Source: Nocardia aurantiaca (GTDB lineage: Bacteria > Actinomycetota > Actinomycetes > Mycobacteriales > Mycobacteriaceae). From it: DNA of 64,000 bases. Each line of letters begins with the position of its first letter. Position 1 is the stretch's first letter. Shown piece by piece: positions 1 through 9,473 of this stretch. The notes below the pieces were generated by a model, which was given only the letters and a program-made list of their open reading frames with translations, did no database searches and was not told the origin of the DNA. The stretch spans positions 1 through 64,000 of the forward strand of contig NZ_WMBB01000005.1 of the NCBI RefSeq assembly GCF_009708175.1, given 5' to 3'. The position numbers and the translations under genes were made by a program.

Positions 1-1
1 T

Positions 2-145
2 CGTGACCGGCGTGATGCCGGGCAGCGGACCCATGATGCGCTGTTCGCGTTGTTGCGGCCGGGTGTGGATCCGGCCGGGCTGGGCAACCACCGGGGTTTG
101 CCGGTGCAGGCGATCCTGACCATGAGCTTGTCGGCAGCGACCATC
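2..145 (+). pseudogene. Fragment of a 13E12/DUF222 HNH-endonuclease-type protein
   Basis: The frame beginning at base 2 reads RDRRDAGQRTHDALFALLRP, then GNHRGLPVQAILTMSLS. This is the interior of the DUF222 domain of actinobacterial 13E12-repeat HNH proteins. The 5' part lies outside the window. The similarity stops near base 145, where the family would go on to an ELEAATG-like stretch and the C-terminal HNH domain, so the gene is cut by unrelated DNA. Such genes are common repeats in Nocardia and mycobacteria and are often recombination points. Confidence 0.6.
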
Positions 146-322
146 GGCCCCGGCATCGATGACCACCTTCCTACGGCCACCCCAACATCGGGATGTGAGG
201 ATCACCCCCGACAGCGACCCCAGCGCACGGCTTCAAAGGCGAGGGGGCTGGTTGGCGAGCTCGGCCTCCCAAAACCGCCCCTCCCTCCTCCTGGCGTCTT
301 TTATCTTTCGATCTTCGAGTCT

Positions 323-721
323 TTGTTCTTTCAGCTTTTGTTCTTTATCTTTTGCCTTGTGGCAGCACCCACCCTCACATCCGACCGCTGGCGCATCTTC
401 CTGACGTGGTGGCGTTTCTGGGGCGTCATCGGCTTCTGCCTCTCCTCCTTCCTGTCCTTCCTGGTCATCAGCGACCTACAGGGAGTCCCCGCCTTCTGCG
501 GCTGGCGCCACCCCTGCCCACCGCAGATCATCCTGGGCCTGGGAGCATTCCCCCTCTACGTCTGGGCAGCAGGCGGCGCCATCTCCTGGCAGATCGCCCG
601 TATGGCCTTCCGCCACGGTCTACGCCCCGCACTGGGAATCGTGCTCGGCGCCTTGGTCTTCGTCTCCGGCATGATCCTGAGCCTCTACCTGGTCGCCGAC
701 TACTGGTGGCCCAACACCTGA
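323..721 (+). CDS. Small four-helix membrane protein of unknown function
   Basis: About 132 residues from a TTG at 323; a GTG at 359 is an alternative, and neither has a clear ribosome binding site. The frame is open upstream into the DUF222 fragment, so an in-frame fusion cannot be excluded. Four hydrophobic helices are visible: residues about 1-18, a WWRFWGVIGFCLSSFLSFLV segment, a QIILGLGAFPLYVWAAGG segment, and a C-terminal LGIVLGALVFVSGMILSLYL segment ending DYWWPNT. The loop between helices 2 and 3 has two cysteines (FCGWRHPC). It belongs in the cytoplasmic membrane; no family was recognised. Confidence 0.45.
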   Translation: MFFQLLFFIFCLVAAPTLTSDRWRIFLTWWRFWGVIGFCLSSFLSFLVISDLQGVPAFCGWRHPCPPQIILGLGAFPLYVWAAGGAISWQIARMAFRHGLRPALGIVLGALVFVSGMILSLYLVADYWWPNT

Positions 722-842
722 CCCGCCCCTCGACCACCCGCCGCAGGCCCGTCATCAGCCGAATCGGCGAACAGATCGGTACCACGCCGATCCGGATAGG
801 CATTGAACTCGGCGATCAAAACGGCCATGGCGGCTTGGAAAC

Positions 843-884
843 GCCGCGGCCCCGCCGACCGGCTGGTATCGGCGGGGCCGCGGC
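843..884. terminator. Strong hairpin, likely terminator of the leftward operon
   Basis: Sixteen-base perfect arms at 843-858 (GCCGCGGCCCCGCCGA) and 869-884 with a 10-base loop. It lies 10 bases past the stop codon of the leftward gene ending at 894 and also follows the rightward membrane gene, so it may work in both directions. There is no U-tract, as is usual in GC-rich actinobacteria. Confidence 0.6.
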
Positions 885-893
885 TTCACGCGA

Positions 894-1994
894 TCAGGGC
901 GCGACAGACCCCCAATCGGCGAACCCGGTCGGATCGTGGCGACCCATGGTGCCGTGCTCGAACAGGCCCCAGCCCTCGGCGTCGCCGCAGCGCGCCTTGC
1001 CGACGTGATCGATGACGCCGAACGGAATGCGCCCGGCCACAGCGGGATCGGTCAGATCGTAGAGGCGGCTCTCGGACCAGTTGCGGCCCTTCCACTGGCC
1101 GTGCAGCCAATCCGGGTCGCCGCCGTAGCCGCAGCCGGCATTGAGGGCGATGAAGGTGCCGGCCTCGACCTCCACCTCGAGCGGCTTGCCGTCGGGGGTG
1201 ATGAGTTCCAGGCGCAGCGCGGTCGGGATGCGGGTGCCGGGCTTGTAGGTGAGATGCACACGCGGCCAGCCCAGCTGCTCGACGCGGCCGTCGCCCCAGA
1301 TACGGGTCGCGTCATTGAGGGTGCGGAAGCCGTTGGGCTCCTCCTGCACGATGACGATGATGGAGAAGTCGTCGAATTTCAGCGGCACGTAGAGCCACCA
1401 GAAGCCCTCCGACGGCTCGTCGGCTGCCCGCCCCGCCGGATCGGAATCGCCGACCGGCCGGATACCCCAGGACCGGTCACGGGTGCCGCACCACACGTTC
1501 GGGTCGATGGTGAAGTCGGCGCCGTCGACATTCAGTGTGCCGGACCAGGTTCCGACCTGGGCGAAGCGCTGCGCGTCGATGATGGGCCGGTTCAGTCCGG
1601 TGATGATGGTGTGCGGCTGCTCCTGCACGGTCGGGAACGAGCCCTCCCATATCAGGTCGAACGACAGGTCGTCGTGCTCGCACACCACGCGCAGCTTCTG
1701 CAGCGGCTCCAGCACCTCGATGCGGTAGCCGCCGACCGCCAGATCCAGCCCGCGCTGCTCCAACGCGTCCGAGAAGCGCACCGCGCGCTGGCTGTCACCA
1801 CGCCGCACGGTGGCGAAGGCGTCGGTCACGCCGAGGTTCGGGTACACGCCGAACCCGGTGATGAGCATGGTGTCGCCGCCGGTCTCGAGGGCGTTGAAGT
1901 AGCTGCGGTCGTAGAAGTTCCGATCGCTGCTCATCACTCGCGCCATGGGCAGCGGGGTCTGATGGATGGGGTATTCGTCCAGCGGACCGATCAT
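894..1994 (-). CDS. Conserved hypothetical protein, partner of the adjacent phosphotransferase (DUF7064/7065-like)
   Basis: 366 residues from ATG 1994 (MIGPLDEYPIHQTPLPMARV). The protein is soluble and has no signal peptide. Aromatic- and glycine-rich stretches, such as WEGSFPTVQEQPHTIITGLN, FWWLYVPLKFDDFSIIVIVQ and GCGYGGDPDWLHGQWKGRNW, suggest a two-domain beta-barrel (lipocalin or AttH-like) fold. In actinomycetes proteins of this type are often coded next to an aminoglycoside-phosphotransferase-fold kinase, as here: the upstream gene on the same strand ends 11 bases before this start, so the two form an operon. The DUF assignment is from memory and uncertain; function is unknown. Confidence 0.65.
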   Translation of the reverse strand: MIGPLDEYPIHQTPLPMARVMSSDRNFYDRSYFNALETGGDTMLITGFGVYPNLGVTDAFATVRRGDSQRAVRFSDALEQRGLDLAVGGYRIEVLEPLQKLRVVCEHDDLSFDLIWEGSFPTVQEQPHTIITGLNRPIIDAQRFAQVGTWSGTLNVDGADFTIDPNVWCGTRDRSWGIRPVGDSDPAGRAADEPSEGFWWLYVPLKFDDFSIIVIVQEEPNGFRTLNDATRIWGDGRVEQLGWPRVHLTYKPGTRIPTALRLELITPDGKPLEVEVEAGTFIALNAGCGYGGDPDWLHGQWKGRNWSESRLYDLTDPAVAGRIPFGVIDHVGKARCGDAEGWGLFEHGTMGRHDPTGFADWGSVAP

Positions 1995-2005
1995 GTCCTC
2001 GTCTC

Positions 2006-3139
2006 TCAATCCCAGTCGTAGGTGCCGTCGAGCAGCGCTTCCAGCAGATGCCGGTGCATGACGTAGTCGTCGCGGTCGGCGGTGTCGGTGTCCTCGCCGA
2101 AGTGGATCATCCGGCGCTTGATGCGGCCCATGACGATGCCGTGCCGCAGCGCGGCGTAGATCAGGAACCAGTCCATGTCCCGCGGCGCGTGCCCGCTGAA
2201 CTCCTCGTACAGCTTCTCGACATCGCTGCGCTTGAAGAAGTCGGGCAGGCCGGGCTGGTCGAAGCGGGTGGCGATGTCCTGGAAGAACCGGTGGATCAGG
2301 ATGGGCCAGGCCACATCCAGTTCGCGCGGGCCGAGTGCGGCCATCTCCCAATCGAGCACGGCGGCCGGGTCGAACTCGTCGAAGATGATATTGCCGGGGC
2401 GGGCATCGCCCCAGTTGAGCACCTCGGGTTCGGCCTCGGAGGCCTCCGGCCAGTTCTGCTCCAGCCAGTCGAAGGTGCGCTCCAGCAACGGGATTCGGAA
2501 CCCGTCGCGGGCCAGCCCCCAGTCGTACCAGTCCTTGTTGGCCTGGAAGTGGCGTCGCAGTGCCGAGCCCTCGCCGTGCAGCATGGGGAATTTCGCGGTG
2601 GGGTTCGCAATGGCGTGCACCCGGGCGATGACCTCGACGGTCTTGCGGGTCAACGCGTATCGCTGCTCGGGTGTGGCCTCGAAGAGCCAGCCCAGGAACA
2701 CATAGGGCGGATTGTCCTCGGGCACACGGCCGTTCACGCGGCGCATGACGATGAACGGCGACCCCAGTATCTTCTCGTCGAGCTCCAACCAGCACAGCTC
2801 CGGGACCGGCACCTCGGTGTTCTCGGCGACACCGGCGATGACCGCGTATTGCGTTGCCAGGTCATAGTTCTCGAAGACCGGGAACGAGCTGTCCTCGGGG
2901 GCCAGCCGCGCCACGAACGAGCCGCCGGCCGCCTGACCGTGCTCGCTCCATTCCGCGTCGAAAAGCAACGTCGTGCTGGACATGCCGCCCGCCTGCGGCC
3001 GGGTTATCGAGGTGACCTTCGGAGGCTGGTCCGCCTGGACCTTGGTGGCCAGCCACAGCGCGAGCTCCTCGGACAATACGTCGAGGTCGCGTTCGCTGAC
3101 GGTCAGTTGCCGCCGGGTATTGGGATCGGCCGACGTCAT
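2006..3139 (-). CDS. Phosphotransferase family protein (APH/choline-kinase fold)
   Basis: 377 residues. The ATG at 3139 is chosen because AGGAGG sits 5 bases upstream. The protein-kinase-like APH fold is visible: an N-lobe region PQAGGMSSTTLLFDAEW (nucleotide loop), PFIVMRRVNGR (hinge), the catalytic loop LNWGDARPGNIIFDEF (in place of the usual HGDxxxxN) and the metal-binding AAVLDWEMAALGP. The family phosphorylates small hydroxylated molecules or acyl-CoA-like substrates (ACAD10/11-type kinases); the substrate here is unknown. It is the first gene of a leftward operon with the gene ending at 894. Confidence 0.88.
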   Translation of the reverse strand: MTSADPNTRRQLTVSERDLDVLSEELALWLATKVQADQPPKVTSITRPQAGGMSSTTLLFDAEWSEHGQAAGGSFVARLAPEDSSFPVFENYDLATQYAVIAGVAENTEVPVPELCWLELDEKILGSPFIVMRRVNGRVPEDNPPYVFLGWLFEATPEQRYALTRKTVEVIARVHAIANPTAKFPMLHGEGSALRRHFQANKDWYDWGLARDGFRIPLLERTFDWLEQNWPEASEAEPEVLNWGDARPGNIIFDEFDPAAVLDWEMAALGPRELDVAWPILIHRFFQDIATRFDQPGLPDFFKRSDVEKLYEEFSGHAPRDMDWFLIYAALRHGIVMGRIKRRMIHFGEDTDTADRDDYVMHRHLLEALLDGTYDWD

Positions 3140-3398
3140 GGATCCTCCTGACATTTGAATTGGTGGAAATGTAACTCGTTCTAGTTCGCCTGGTGGCGGT
3201 TCCGGGCAAGAAATCCGCCCGTACCGGTGACCGGGATAGTCGCTGGTCACGGCGTCCGGACTCGTGCTGTCACGTAATCCCTCGGGAGTACTTCCGATTA
3301 GGCATATTCCGGGTCGGCTCAGGGTCTTCACGGAGGCGCCAGGACGCCGCGGCGTCCTACCGTCGAGATTCCGGATCGATGACGAGGGGATGCGTGGG

Positions 3399-4754
3399 AT
3401 GAGCCTGCTGACAGCCGATACCGCAGCCGATCTGGCAGGGAGGGATCCGGGAGTGGTCACCGAGTGGAAACCGGCCACGCGGATTCTGTTTCGCTTCGGC
3501 TTCCTGTATTTCAGCCTTTTCTGCCTGCTCTATCCGCAGCCGATCTACGCCTTTCTCGGCGTAATCCATCAATGGCTGCCGGACAATACGCCGATAACGG
3601 TGGTGAACGCGTATCGAGAGCCGGTGAAATGGGTCGGGCGCACCGTCTTCGGCGCCGAGGTCGCGCTGAATCCGGAGTCCGGCAGCGGTGATCAGGCCTA
3701 CCTGTGGGTCATCGTCTTCTGCGTCCTGATGCTCGCCCTCGCCGGCGCCGTGGTCTGGAGCATTCTGGACCGCCGCCGCACCGAATACCGCCGCCTCGCG
3801 GGCTGGTTCCTGCTGTTCATCCGGCTGTGCCTGGCCGGGCAGATGCTGGGATACGGCTTCGCCAAATTGATACCCACGCAGATGCCGGTGCCGCCGCTGG
3901 ACGCGTTGATCCAGCCGCTGGGCGATGTCACCCATCCGGCCATGCTGTGGTTGCAGGTCGGCACCTCGCCGGTCTACGAAATGCTGCTCGGCGCCGCCGA
4001 GGTGCTGGGCGGAATCCTGTTGCTGATCCCGCGCGCCACCCTCGCGGGCGTGCTGCTCAGCCTGGTGAGCATGGCGCAGGTCTGGATATTGAACATGACC
4101 TTCGACATCCCGGTGAAACTGCTGTCGTTCCACCTCATGCTGCTGTGCCTGGTGCTGCTGGCTCCGGAAGCGCGTCGATTGACCGCGGTCCTGACGGGAT
4201 CGGCGACCGGGCCCGCGACGACTCCCGAGCCCTTGGACAGTGCCCGTGGTCGCCGGATCGTCGCGATCGCGCAGGTGGCGATGTTGATCTGGTTTCTGAT
4301 CGGCGAGGTGACGATGAGTGTCAAGGCCTACAACGACTGGGGTCCGGGGCGGCCGAAGTCGGAGCTGTACGGCATCTGGACCGTCACCGAGTTCGTCCGC
4401 GACGGACAGCCGGTGCCGCCGCTGGCCACGGATGAAAACCGTTGGCAGCGAATGGTGTTCGACAATCCTCAGATCGCCGCCTATCAGCGCATGGACGACA
4501 CGGTGACCACCGTCGGCGCGCGGATCGACGGCGCCGCGCACAAGCTGGTGCTGCAATCCGGCGGCGGTCACGCCGAGGGGCCGCAGACGCTGGCCACCTT
4601 CACCTTCGAACGCCAGGCCCCCGACCGGCTGGTGCTCACCGGCGACCTGTCCGGCCACCCGGTCGCCATCACTATGCGGCAGGTCGACGAGCGCACGATT
4701 CGACTGCGGCAGGGCGGAATTCACTTCATCCAGGATGTCCCGCGGTTCAACTGA
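3399..4754 (+). CDS. DoxX-family integral membrane protein
   Basis: About 451 residues. ATG 3399 has GAGGGG nine bases upstream; ATG 3390 is an in-frame alternative. The N-terminal 290 residues hold about seven hydrophobic helices, including YLWVIVFCVLMLALAGAVVW and MLLGAAEVLGGILLLIPRAT, with the DoxX-like signature GYGFAKLIPTQMP and an E-x-x-GG motif (AAEVLGGILLLIPR). The last 150 residues, from KSELYGIWTVTEFVRDGQPV, form a soluble beta-rich domain ending IHFIQDVPRFN. DoxX-family proteins are membrane partners in redox or thiol stress responses; a specific role cannot be read here. It is divergent from the phosphotransferase operon. Confidence 0.75.
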   Translation: MSLLTADTAADLAGRDPGVVTEWKPATRILFRFGFLYFSLFCLLYPQPIYAFLGVIHQWLPDNTPITVVNAYREPVKWVGRTVFGAEVALNPESGSGDQAYLWVIVFCVLMLALAGAVVWSILDRRRTEYRRLAGWFLLFIRLCLAGQMLGYGFAKLIPTQMPVPPLDALIQPLGDVTHPAMLWLQVGTSPVYEMLLGAAEVLGGILLLIPRATLAGVLLSLVSMAQVWILNMTFDIPVKLLSFHLMLLCLVLLAPEARRLTAVLTGSATGPATTPEPLDSARGRRIVAIAQVAMLIWFLIGEVTMSVKAYNDWGPGRPKSELYGIWTVTEFVRDGQPVPPLATDENRWQRMVFDNPQIAAYQRMDDTVTTVGARIDGAAHKLVLQSGGGHAEGPQTLATFTFERQAPDRLVLTGDLSGHPVAITMRQVDERTIRLRQGGIHFIQDVPRFN

Positions 4755-5067
4755 CCCCGATGCCATCGCTGCTCCGGTTGTCCCACCGTGGATTCGGCGC
4801 GAGGAACTCACGATCCCGGAGACGAAGGCCCGCTGGGCATCCGCGCGGCCCAGCGGCGGGCGGCCGGGCGGTGGGGTAGCGGAGGTGGCCGCCGACGCTG
4901 GAAGTGCACGAGGGCAGGCGTCGGCGCAGTCCGGCTGGCCCTGAATGTCATTGGCCGCCGGGTTCGCGGTGCGCGATGGCGGCGACGGCGGTGAACTCCC
5001 TATCGATCGCTGCGCGGACGCCATGCGATTGTCGTGTACGACGATCCACGCCGTACGCTGAATCCTT
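4755..5067. other. Intergenic stretch with no recognised feature
   Basis: GC-rich, about 310 bases. All frames were read and no gene, tRNA or riboswitch core was recognised. The promoter of the downstream siroheme synthase gene presumably lies in its last 60 bases. Confidence 0.5.
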
Positions 5068-6351
5068 GTGCAGAACCCCGCAGCCACCCCCGATGACCAG
5101 CCGGTTCCCGAGCCCCGGGTCGAGACCGGTGATCCTAACTACCTCGTCGGCCTCGACCTGAACGGTCGCCGCGTGGTCGTGGTCGGCGGCGGCACGGTGG
5201 CGCAACGGCGGCTCGGGCTGCTCATCGCCTCCGGCGCGGATGTGCACGTGATCAGTCGCGAGGTCACGCCCGCGGTCGAAGGCATGGCCACCTCGGGACA
5301 GCTGACCCTGGAGTTGCGCGCGTACGCCGACGGCGATCTCGACGGGGCCTGGTACGCCATGGCCTGCACCGACGAACCCGAGACCAATGCGGCCGTGGTC
5401 GAGGAGGCCACCCGCCAACGCGTGTTCTGCGTGCGCGCCGACACCGCTCGGCTCGGCACCGCGGTCACCCCGGCGACCGCCCGCTACGACGGCATGACCC
5501 TGGGCGTGCTTGCCGGCGGGCAGCACCGTCGCTCGGCCGCGGTGCGCAATGCGCTGCTGGAAGCCCTGCAATCCGGTGTGGTGACCGATGATTCGGCCCC
5601 GGTGGCCCCGGGCGTGGCGCTGGTCGGCGGCGGCCCCGGCGACCCGGATCTCATCACCGTGCGCGGCCGACGTCTGCTGGCGCGCGCGAATCTCGTTGTC
5701 GCCGACCGGCTCGCGCCGCCGGAACTGCTGGCCGAGCTCGGGCCGGACGTGGAGGTCATCGACGCGGCCAAGATTCCCTACGGCCGGGCCATGGCGCAGG
5801 AGGCCATCAATGCCGCGCTCATCGAGGGCGCGAAGGCGGGCAAGTTCGTGGTGCGCCTCAAGGGCGGCGACAACTATGTCTTCGGCCGCGGGTACGAGGA
5901 ACTCGAAGCCTGCGTCGAGGCCGGGATCCCGGTGACAGTGGTTCCCGGCGTCACGAGCGCGATTTCGGTGCCCGCGCTGGCCGGTATCCCGGTCACCCAT
6001 CGCGGTGTTACCCACGAATTCGTGGTCGTCAGCGGTCACGTCGCGCCCGACCACCCGGACTCGCTGGTCGACTGGCCCGCGCTGGCGCGGCTGCGCGGCA
6101 CCATCGTGCTGCTCATGGCGGTCGAGCGCATCGAGAAGTTCGCCGACGCGCTGATGTCGGGCGGCCGCGGGGCCGACACTCCGGTGACCGTCATCCAGGA
6201 GGGCAGTCTGCGCACCCAGCGCATCCTGCGCGCCGATCTGGCCGCGGTGGCCGAGCGGGTGCGCACCGAGGGCATCCGCCCGCCGGCCATCATCGTCATC
6301 GGCCCGACGGCCGGTTTCACCGCGGGCGCGCCGGACCAGCAGCGCTCCTGA
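5068..6351 (+). CDS. cysG: Siroheme synthase / uroporphyrinogen-III C-methyltransferase (CysG)
   Basis: 427 residues from GTG 5068. The N-terminal third is the precorrin-2 dehydrogenase/ferrochelatase unit with NAD site VVVVGGGTVAQRRLGLLIA. The C-terminal two thirds, from about residue 190, is the SAM-dependent methyltransferase: VALVGGGPGDPDLITVRGRR, VVRLKGGDNYVFGRGYEE and VVPGVTSAISVPALAGIPV are the classic SUMT motifs. The enzyme makes siroheme from uroporphyrinogen III for sulfite and nitrite reductases and can feed precorrin-2 into cobalamin synthesis. Length is slightly under E. coli CysG (457) and close to the mycobacterial form. It is followed 52 bases later by the MFS gene. Confidence 0.93.
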   Translation: MQNPAATPDDQPVPEPRVETGDPNYLVGLDLNGRRVVVVGGGTVAQRRLGLLIASGADVHVISREVTPAVEGMATSGQLTLELRAYADGDLDGAWYAMACTDEPETNAAVVEEATRQRVFCVRADTARLGTAVTPATARYDGMTLGVLAGGQHRRSAAVRNALLEALQSGVVTDDSAPVAPGVALVGGGPGDPDLITVRGRRLLARANLVVADRLAPPELLAELGPDVEVIDAAKIPYGRAMAQEAINAALIEGAKAGKFVVRLKGGDNYVFGRGYEELEACVEAGIPVTVVPGVTSAISVPALAGIPVTHRGVTHEFVVVSGHVAPDHPDSLVDWPALARLRGTIVLLMAVERIEKFADALMSGGRGADTPVTVIQEGSLRTQRILRADLAAVAERVRTEGIRPPAIIVIGPTAGFTAGAPDQQRS

Positions 6352-6403
6352 CCGTGCGCAATGAGGTCGGTTACGCGGCTACCGCATCTATTACAGTGGG
6401 CGG

Positions 6404-7888
6404 GTGCTCGATAACCCCGCTGCGACGATGCAGTATCCGGTGACCAAGCGGGCGTTCGGTCTCGCCATTCTCGTCTTGAGCGGGCTGCAGCTGATGGTGG
6501 TGCTCGACGGCACCGTCATGATCCTGGCGCTGCCGCGACTGCAAGAACAGCTCGGCCTGTCCAGCGCGGGCAGCGCGTGGACGGTCACGGCCTACGGTCT
6601 CCCGTTCGCCGGACTCATGCTGCTGGGCGGCCGGCTCGGCGACTCCTTCGGCCGCAAGCGCATGCTCATCCTCGGCGTCGGACTGTTCACCCTGGCCTCG
6701 GCGCTGTGCGGCACCGCGCAGAACGAGGCATGGCTGATCGCGGCCCGCGCCCTGCAGGGCACGGGTGCGGCCATTGCCGCGCCGACCGCGTTCGCACTGG
6801 TGGCGAGCACCTACGCGCCCGGCCCGGCCCGCAATCAGGCGGTGGCCATCTTCGGGTCCATGGTCGGCGTCGGCTCGGTCGGCGGCCTGGTCATCGGTGG
6901 TGCGCTGACCCAGGTGGACTGGCGCTGGATCTTCTGGATCAATGTGCCGATCGGCCTGCTCATCGTGTGGGGTGCGATCTACCAGCTGCGCGACACCGAG
7001 CACCACCGGATCTCCCTGGACGTGCGCGGCGCGGTGCTGGGCACGGTGGCGTGCGCGGCCATTGTCTTCGGCGCCACCGAGGGGCCCGCGACGGGCTGGA
7101 CCAGCCCGGTGATCCTGGGCGCGCTCATCGGCGGCCTGGCGCTGCTGCTGGTGTTCATCTTCGCCGAGCGCGATGTGGAGAACCCGCTGCTGCCGTGGTC
7201 GCTGTTCGACAGCCGCGACCGCGTGATCACCTTCGCCGCCATCTTCCTGACCTCCGGCGTGCTCGGCGCGACCACCTTCTTCGTCGCGCAGTTCCTGCAG
7301 AACGTGCTGCGCTACAGCCCGTTGCATGCCGGTCTGGCCAGCATTCCGTTCACCCTCGGCGCGGGCGTCGGCACCGCGGTGGCGTCCAAGGCGTGCATGT
7401 ACGTCCGGGCCCGCTGGCTGCTGCTGGCGGCGGCGGTGGTGCTGGCGGGCGCGCTGTCTTTCGGTTCCACGTTGGACAGTTCGGCCGACTACTTCCCCAC
7501 GCTGCTGGTCATGATGTCGATCGTGGGCTTCTGCGTCGGCACCGCCATCGTGATCCTGCCGCTGTGTGTGCTGGTCGGTGTGGACATGGCCCACATCGGC
7601 CCGCTGTCGGCGGTCGGGCAGATGTTCATGAACATGGGCACGCCGTTCGCGGTCGGCATCCTCAGCCCGGTCGCCCTGTCGCGCACGCTGTCGCTGGGCG
7701 GCGTCTCGGGCAAGGTCAGTGAGATGACGCCCGGTCAGATCGACGCGCTGGGCAGCGGGTACACCCTCGTTCTGCTGGTGTGCGCCATCGGAACCGCCGT
7801 GATGGGCCTGCTGGCGTTGACGCTGCGGTACACGCCCACGCAGCTGGCCCAGGCGCAGCACGCGCAGGACGAGGCTCAGAAGAACTAG
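6404..7888 (+). CDS. MFS drug exporter, DHA2 (EmrB/QacA) family, 14 helices
   Basis: 494 residues from GTG 6404; ATG 6428 ([10 protein letters not shown]) is an alternative. Family marks seen: helix 1 with [20 protein letters not shown] (the D of TMS1 typical of DHA2), loop 2-3 [17 protein letters not shown], and the TMS5 antiporter motif [16 protein letters not shown]. About 14 hydrophobic helices are present, and the tail is hydrophilic ([13 protein letters not shown]). It probably exports hydrophobic or cationic drugs by proton antiport. The TetR gene starting 88 bases downstream is the likely local regulator. Confidence 0.9.
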   Translation: MLDNPAATMQYPVTKRAFGLAILVLSGLQLMVVLDGTVMILALPRLQEQLGLSSAGSAWTVTAYGLPFAGLMLLGGRLGDSFGRKRMLILGVGLFTLASALCGTAQNEAWLIAARALQGTGAAIAAPTAFALVASTYAPGPARNQAVAIFGSMVGVGSVGGLVIGGALTQVDWRWIFWINVPIGLLIVWGAIYQLRDTEHHRISLDVRGAVLGTVACAAIVFGATEGPATGWTSPVILGALIGGLALLLVFIFAERDVENPLLPWSLFDSRDRVITFAAIFLTSGVLGATTFFVAQFLQNVLRYSPLHAGLASIPFTLGAGVGTAVASKACMYVRARWLLLAAAVVLAGALSFGSTLDSSADYFPTLLVMMSIVGFCVGTAIVILPLCVLVGVDMAHIGPLSAVGQMFMNMGTPFAVGILSPVALSRTLSLGGVSGKVSEMTPGQIDALGSGYTLVLLVCAIGTAVMGLLALTLRYTPTQLAQAQHAQDEAQKN

Positions 7889-7975
7889 GGCACCCGGGCG
7901 ACGGCGATCGTCGATTCCGCGAGGGCTGGAATCCGGCACTTGGGTGTCAACAGTTGTTGGCCTACACTTGTGGGC

Positions 7976-8551
7976 ATGACTGTGGAGACGGGTCCGCGGC
8001 GGTCGGATGCGACCCGCGCGGCGATTCTGGAGGCGGCGCGCCGCCGTTTCGCCGAGGACGGCTACCGGAAGGCGACCATACGGGCGATCGCGGCCGACGC
8101 CGGCATCGACCCCTCGATGGTGATGCGCTACTACGGCAACAAGGATGGATTGTTCGACGCCGCACTGGATGTCGACCTGGAGCTGCCGGATCTCGGTGCG
8201 GCCGCGGCGGATTCGCTGGGCACCCTGCTCGCGGCGCGTTTCCTCGAGCTGTGGGAGCAGCCGCCGACCAGCGAGATCCTGCTCACCCTCATGCGGTCGG
8301 CGCTCACCGACGAGGCGGTGGTGGAACGCACGCAGCGGATCTTCGCCCAGCAGCTCATGCCGGCGGTGCTGCGATTCGGCGATCCGGTCGACGCGCCCCA
8401 TCGCGCGGGCCTGATCGCCACGCAAATTCTGGGCCTCGCGCTGTGCCGCTATGTGCTGCGGCTGCCGCCGGTGGTGGCGCTGACCCACGAGCAGATCGTC
8501 GCCGACATCGGGCCCACCATTCAACGCTACCTCGCCCTCGGCGACGCTTGA
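7976..8551 (+). CDS. TetR family transcriptional regulator
   Basis: 191 residues from ATG 7976. The N-terminal helix-turn-helix reads RAAILEAARRRFAEDGYRKATIRAIAADAGIDPSMVMRYYGNKD split over residues about 10-55, the standard TetR pattern. The C-terminal domain (TetR_C-like, EILLTLMRSAL..., QLMPAVLRFG) would bind a ligand or dimerise. A TACACT -10-like hexamer lies just upstream, which suggests a leaderless or nearly leaderless transcript, and an imperfect CAAC-agtt-GTTG dyad at about 7950-7961 could be an operator. It probably represses the exporter gene just upstream; this is inferred from position. Confidence 0.88.
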   Translation: MTVETGPRRSDATRAAILEAARRRFAEDGYRKATIRAIAADAGIDPSMVMRYYGNKDGLFDAALDVDLELPDLGAAAADSLGTLLAARFLELWEQPPTSEILLTLMRSALTDEAVVERTQRIFAQQLMPAVLRFGDPVDAPHRAGLIATQILGLALCRYVLRLPPVVALTHEQIVADIGPTIQRYLALGDA

Positions 8552-8625
8552 TCTTGTGCGCCAGTGGTGAAAGCCACGGCGCCGGAGGGGTTTTCTCCGG
8601 ACCGAAGTTTCGGCACACTGCCCGA

Positions 8626-9255
8626 ATGGGGAAGAGTGTGGACGCGGACCTGCTGGACCGCTGGACGAAACTGGCCGGATCGCAGGCGCAGGCGGTGGGG
8701 GAGGACCTGGTCCGCCGCTACCGCGAGCCGCACCGCCGCTATCACACCGTCGAGCACTTGGCCGCCATGCTGGCCGTCATCGATGACCTCGCCGCCGACG
8801 CGGAGGATCTGGACGCGGTCCGCTATGCCGCGTTCTTCCACGACGCGGTCTACGCCATGGACGGCACCGACAACGAGGAGGCGAGCGCGCGATTGGCCGA
8901 AACCACGCTGCCCGCACTGGGAGTCGCGGCCGACACCGTGGCCGAGGTGGCGCGGCTGGTCCGGCTGACCGGTGGCCACCACCCGGAGCCCTCGGATCAC
9001 AATGGCGCGGTGCTGTGCGATGCCGATCTGGCGATCCTGGCGGCCGACGCATCCGCCTACGCCGCCTATGCCGCCGCCGTCCGCGCCGAATACGCCCACG
9101 TCCCGGACGAATTGTTCCGCACCGGCCGCGCCGCGGTGCTGCGCGCGCTGGCCGAACAGGGCCGGCTTTTCCGCACCCCGACGGCGCGGGCCCGCTACGA
9201 GTCCGCGGCCCGGGCCAACCTCGCCGCCGAACTCGCCACGCTCACAGGCGATTAG
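8626..9255 (+). CDS. Predicted HD-domain metal-dependent phosphohydrolase
   Basis: 209 residues from ATG 8626. HD signature residues are visible in order: YHTVEHLAAML (first His), AAFFHDAVY (HD pair), NEEASARLA, and GGHHPE with DADLAILAA (the later acidic residue). The family is known from predicted metal-dependent phosphohydrolases with His/Asp metal ligands; the substrate is unknown. It is monocistronic. The last bases of the gene and its downstream flank are repeated 117 bases further on. Confidence 0.82.
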   Translation: MGKSVDADLLDRWTKLAGSQAQAVGEDLVRRYREPHRRYHTVEHLAAMLAVIDDLAADAEDLDAVRYAAFFHDAVYAMDGTDNEEASARLAETTLPALGVAADTVAEVARLVRLTGGHHPEPSDHNGAVLCDADLAILAADASAYAAYAAAVRAEYAHVPDELFRTGRAAVLRALAEQGRLFRTPTARARYESAARANLAAELATLTGD

Positions 9256-9410
9256 GACCCCGCATCGAGATCACCGCGCGCTCGTGCGGCTCGTCGCCCT
9301 GGGTCCTCTGCCTCCGGCTGTTGTGAAATCCCTACGGCGCGTGCCGGACTCGCCACCCTCACAGGCGATCAGGAGCCCGCGCCGAGCTCTCTCGCGCACT
9401 CGTGCGGCTC
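9231..9410. repeat. Imperfect direct repeat at the 3' end of the HD gene
   Basis: The block 9231-9295 (ACTCGCCACGCTCACAGGCG, then ATTAGGACCC...) recurs at 9348-9410 with about 80% identity by eye. The offset is 117 bases. The first copy contains the stop region of the HD gene, so the second looks like a duplicated gene end plus downstream flank. Confidence 0.6.
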
Positions 9411-9473
9411 TCGGTTCTTCGGTGCTGCCCCCTGCTGCGAATCGCGGCAGTGATCCGAGGTCTTCCCGGTTGG

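Noticed and set aside
700..828. 42-codon minus-strand frame MAVLIAEFNAYPDRRGTDLF...
   Set aside because: It reads like protein but has no ribosome site, overlaps the end of the membrane gene and matches nothing I recognise; possibly a scrap of a lost gene.
4755..5067. Cobalamin riboswitch before cysG
   Set aside because: No B12-box-like core could be found in the leader; left as featureless.
3357..5087. A 576-codon open frame on the minus strand
   Set aside because: Antisense to the DoxX-type gene, whose membrane helices and motif are convincing.
6371..8524. A 717-codon open frame on the minus strand
   Set aside because: Antisense to the MFS exporter and TetR genes; the translation is an R/H/Q/D-rich shadow with no motif.
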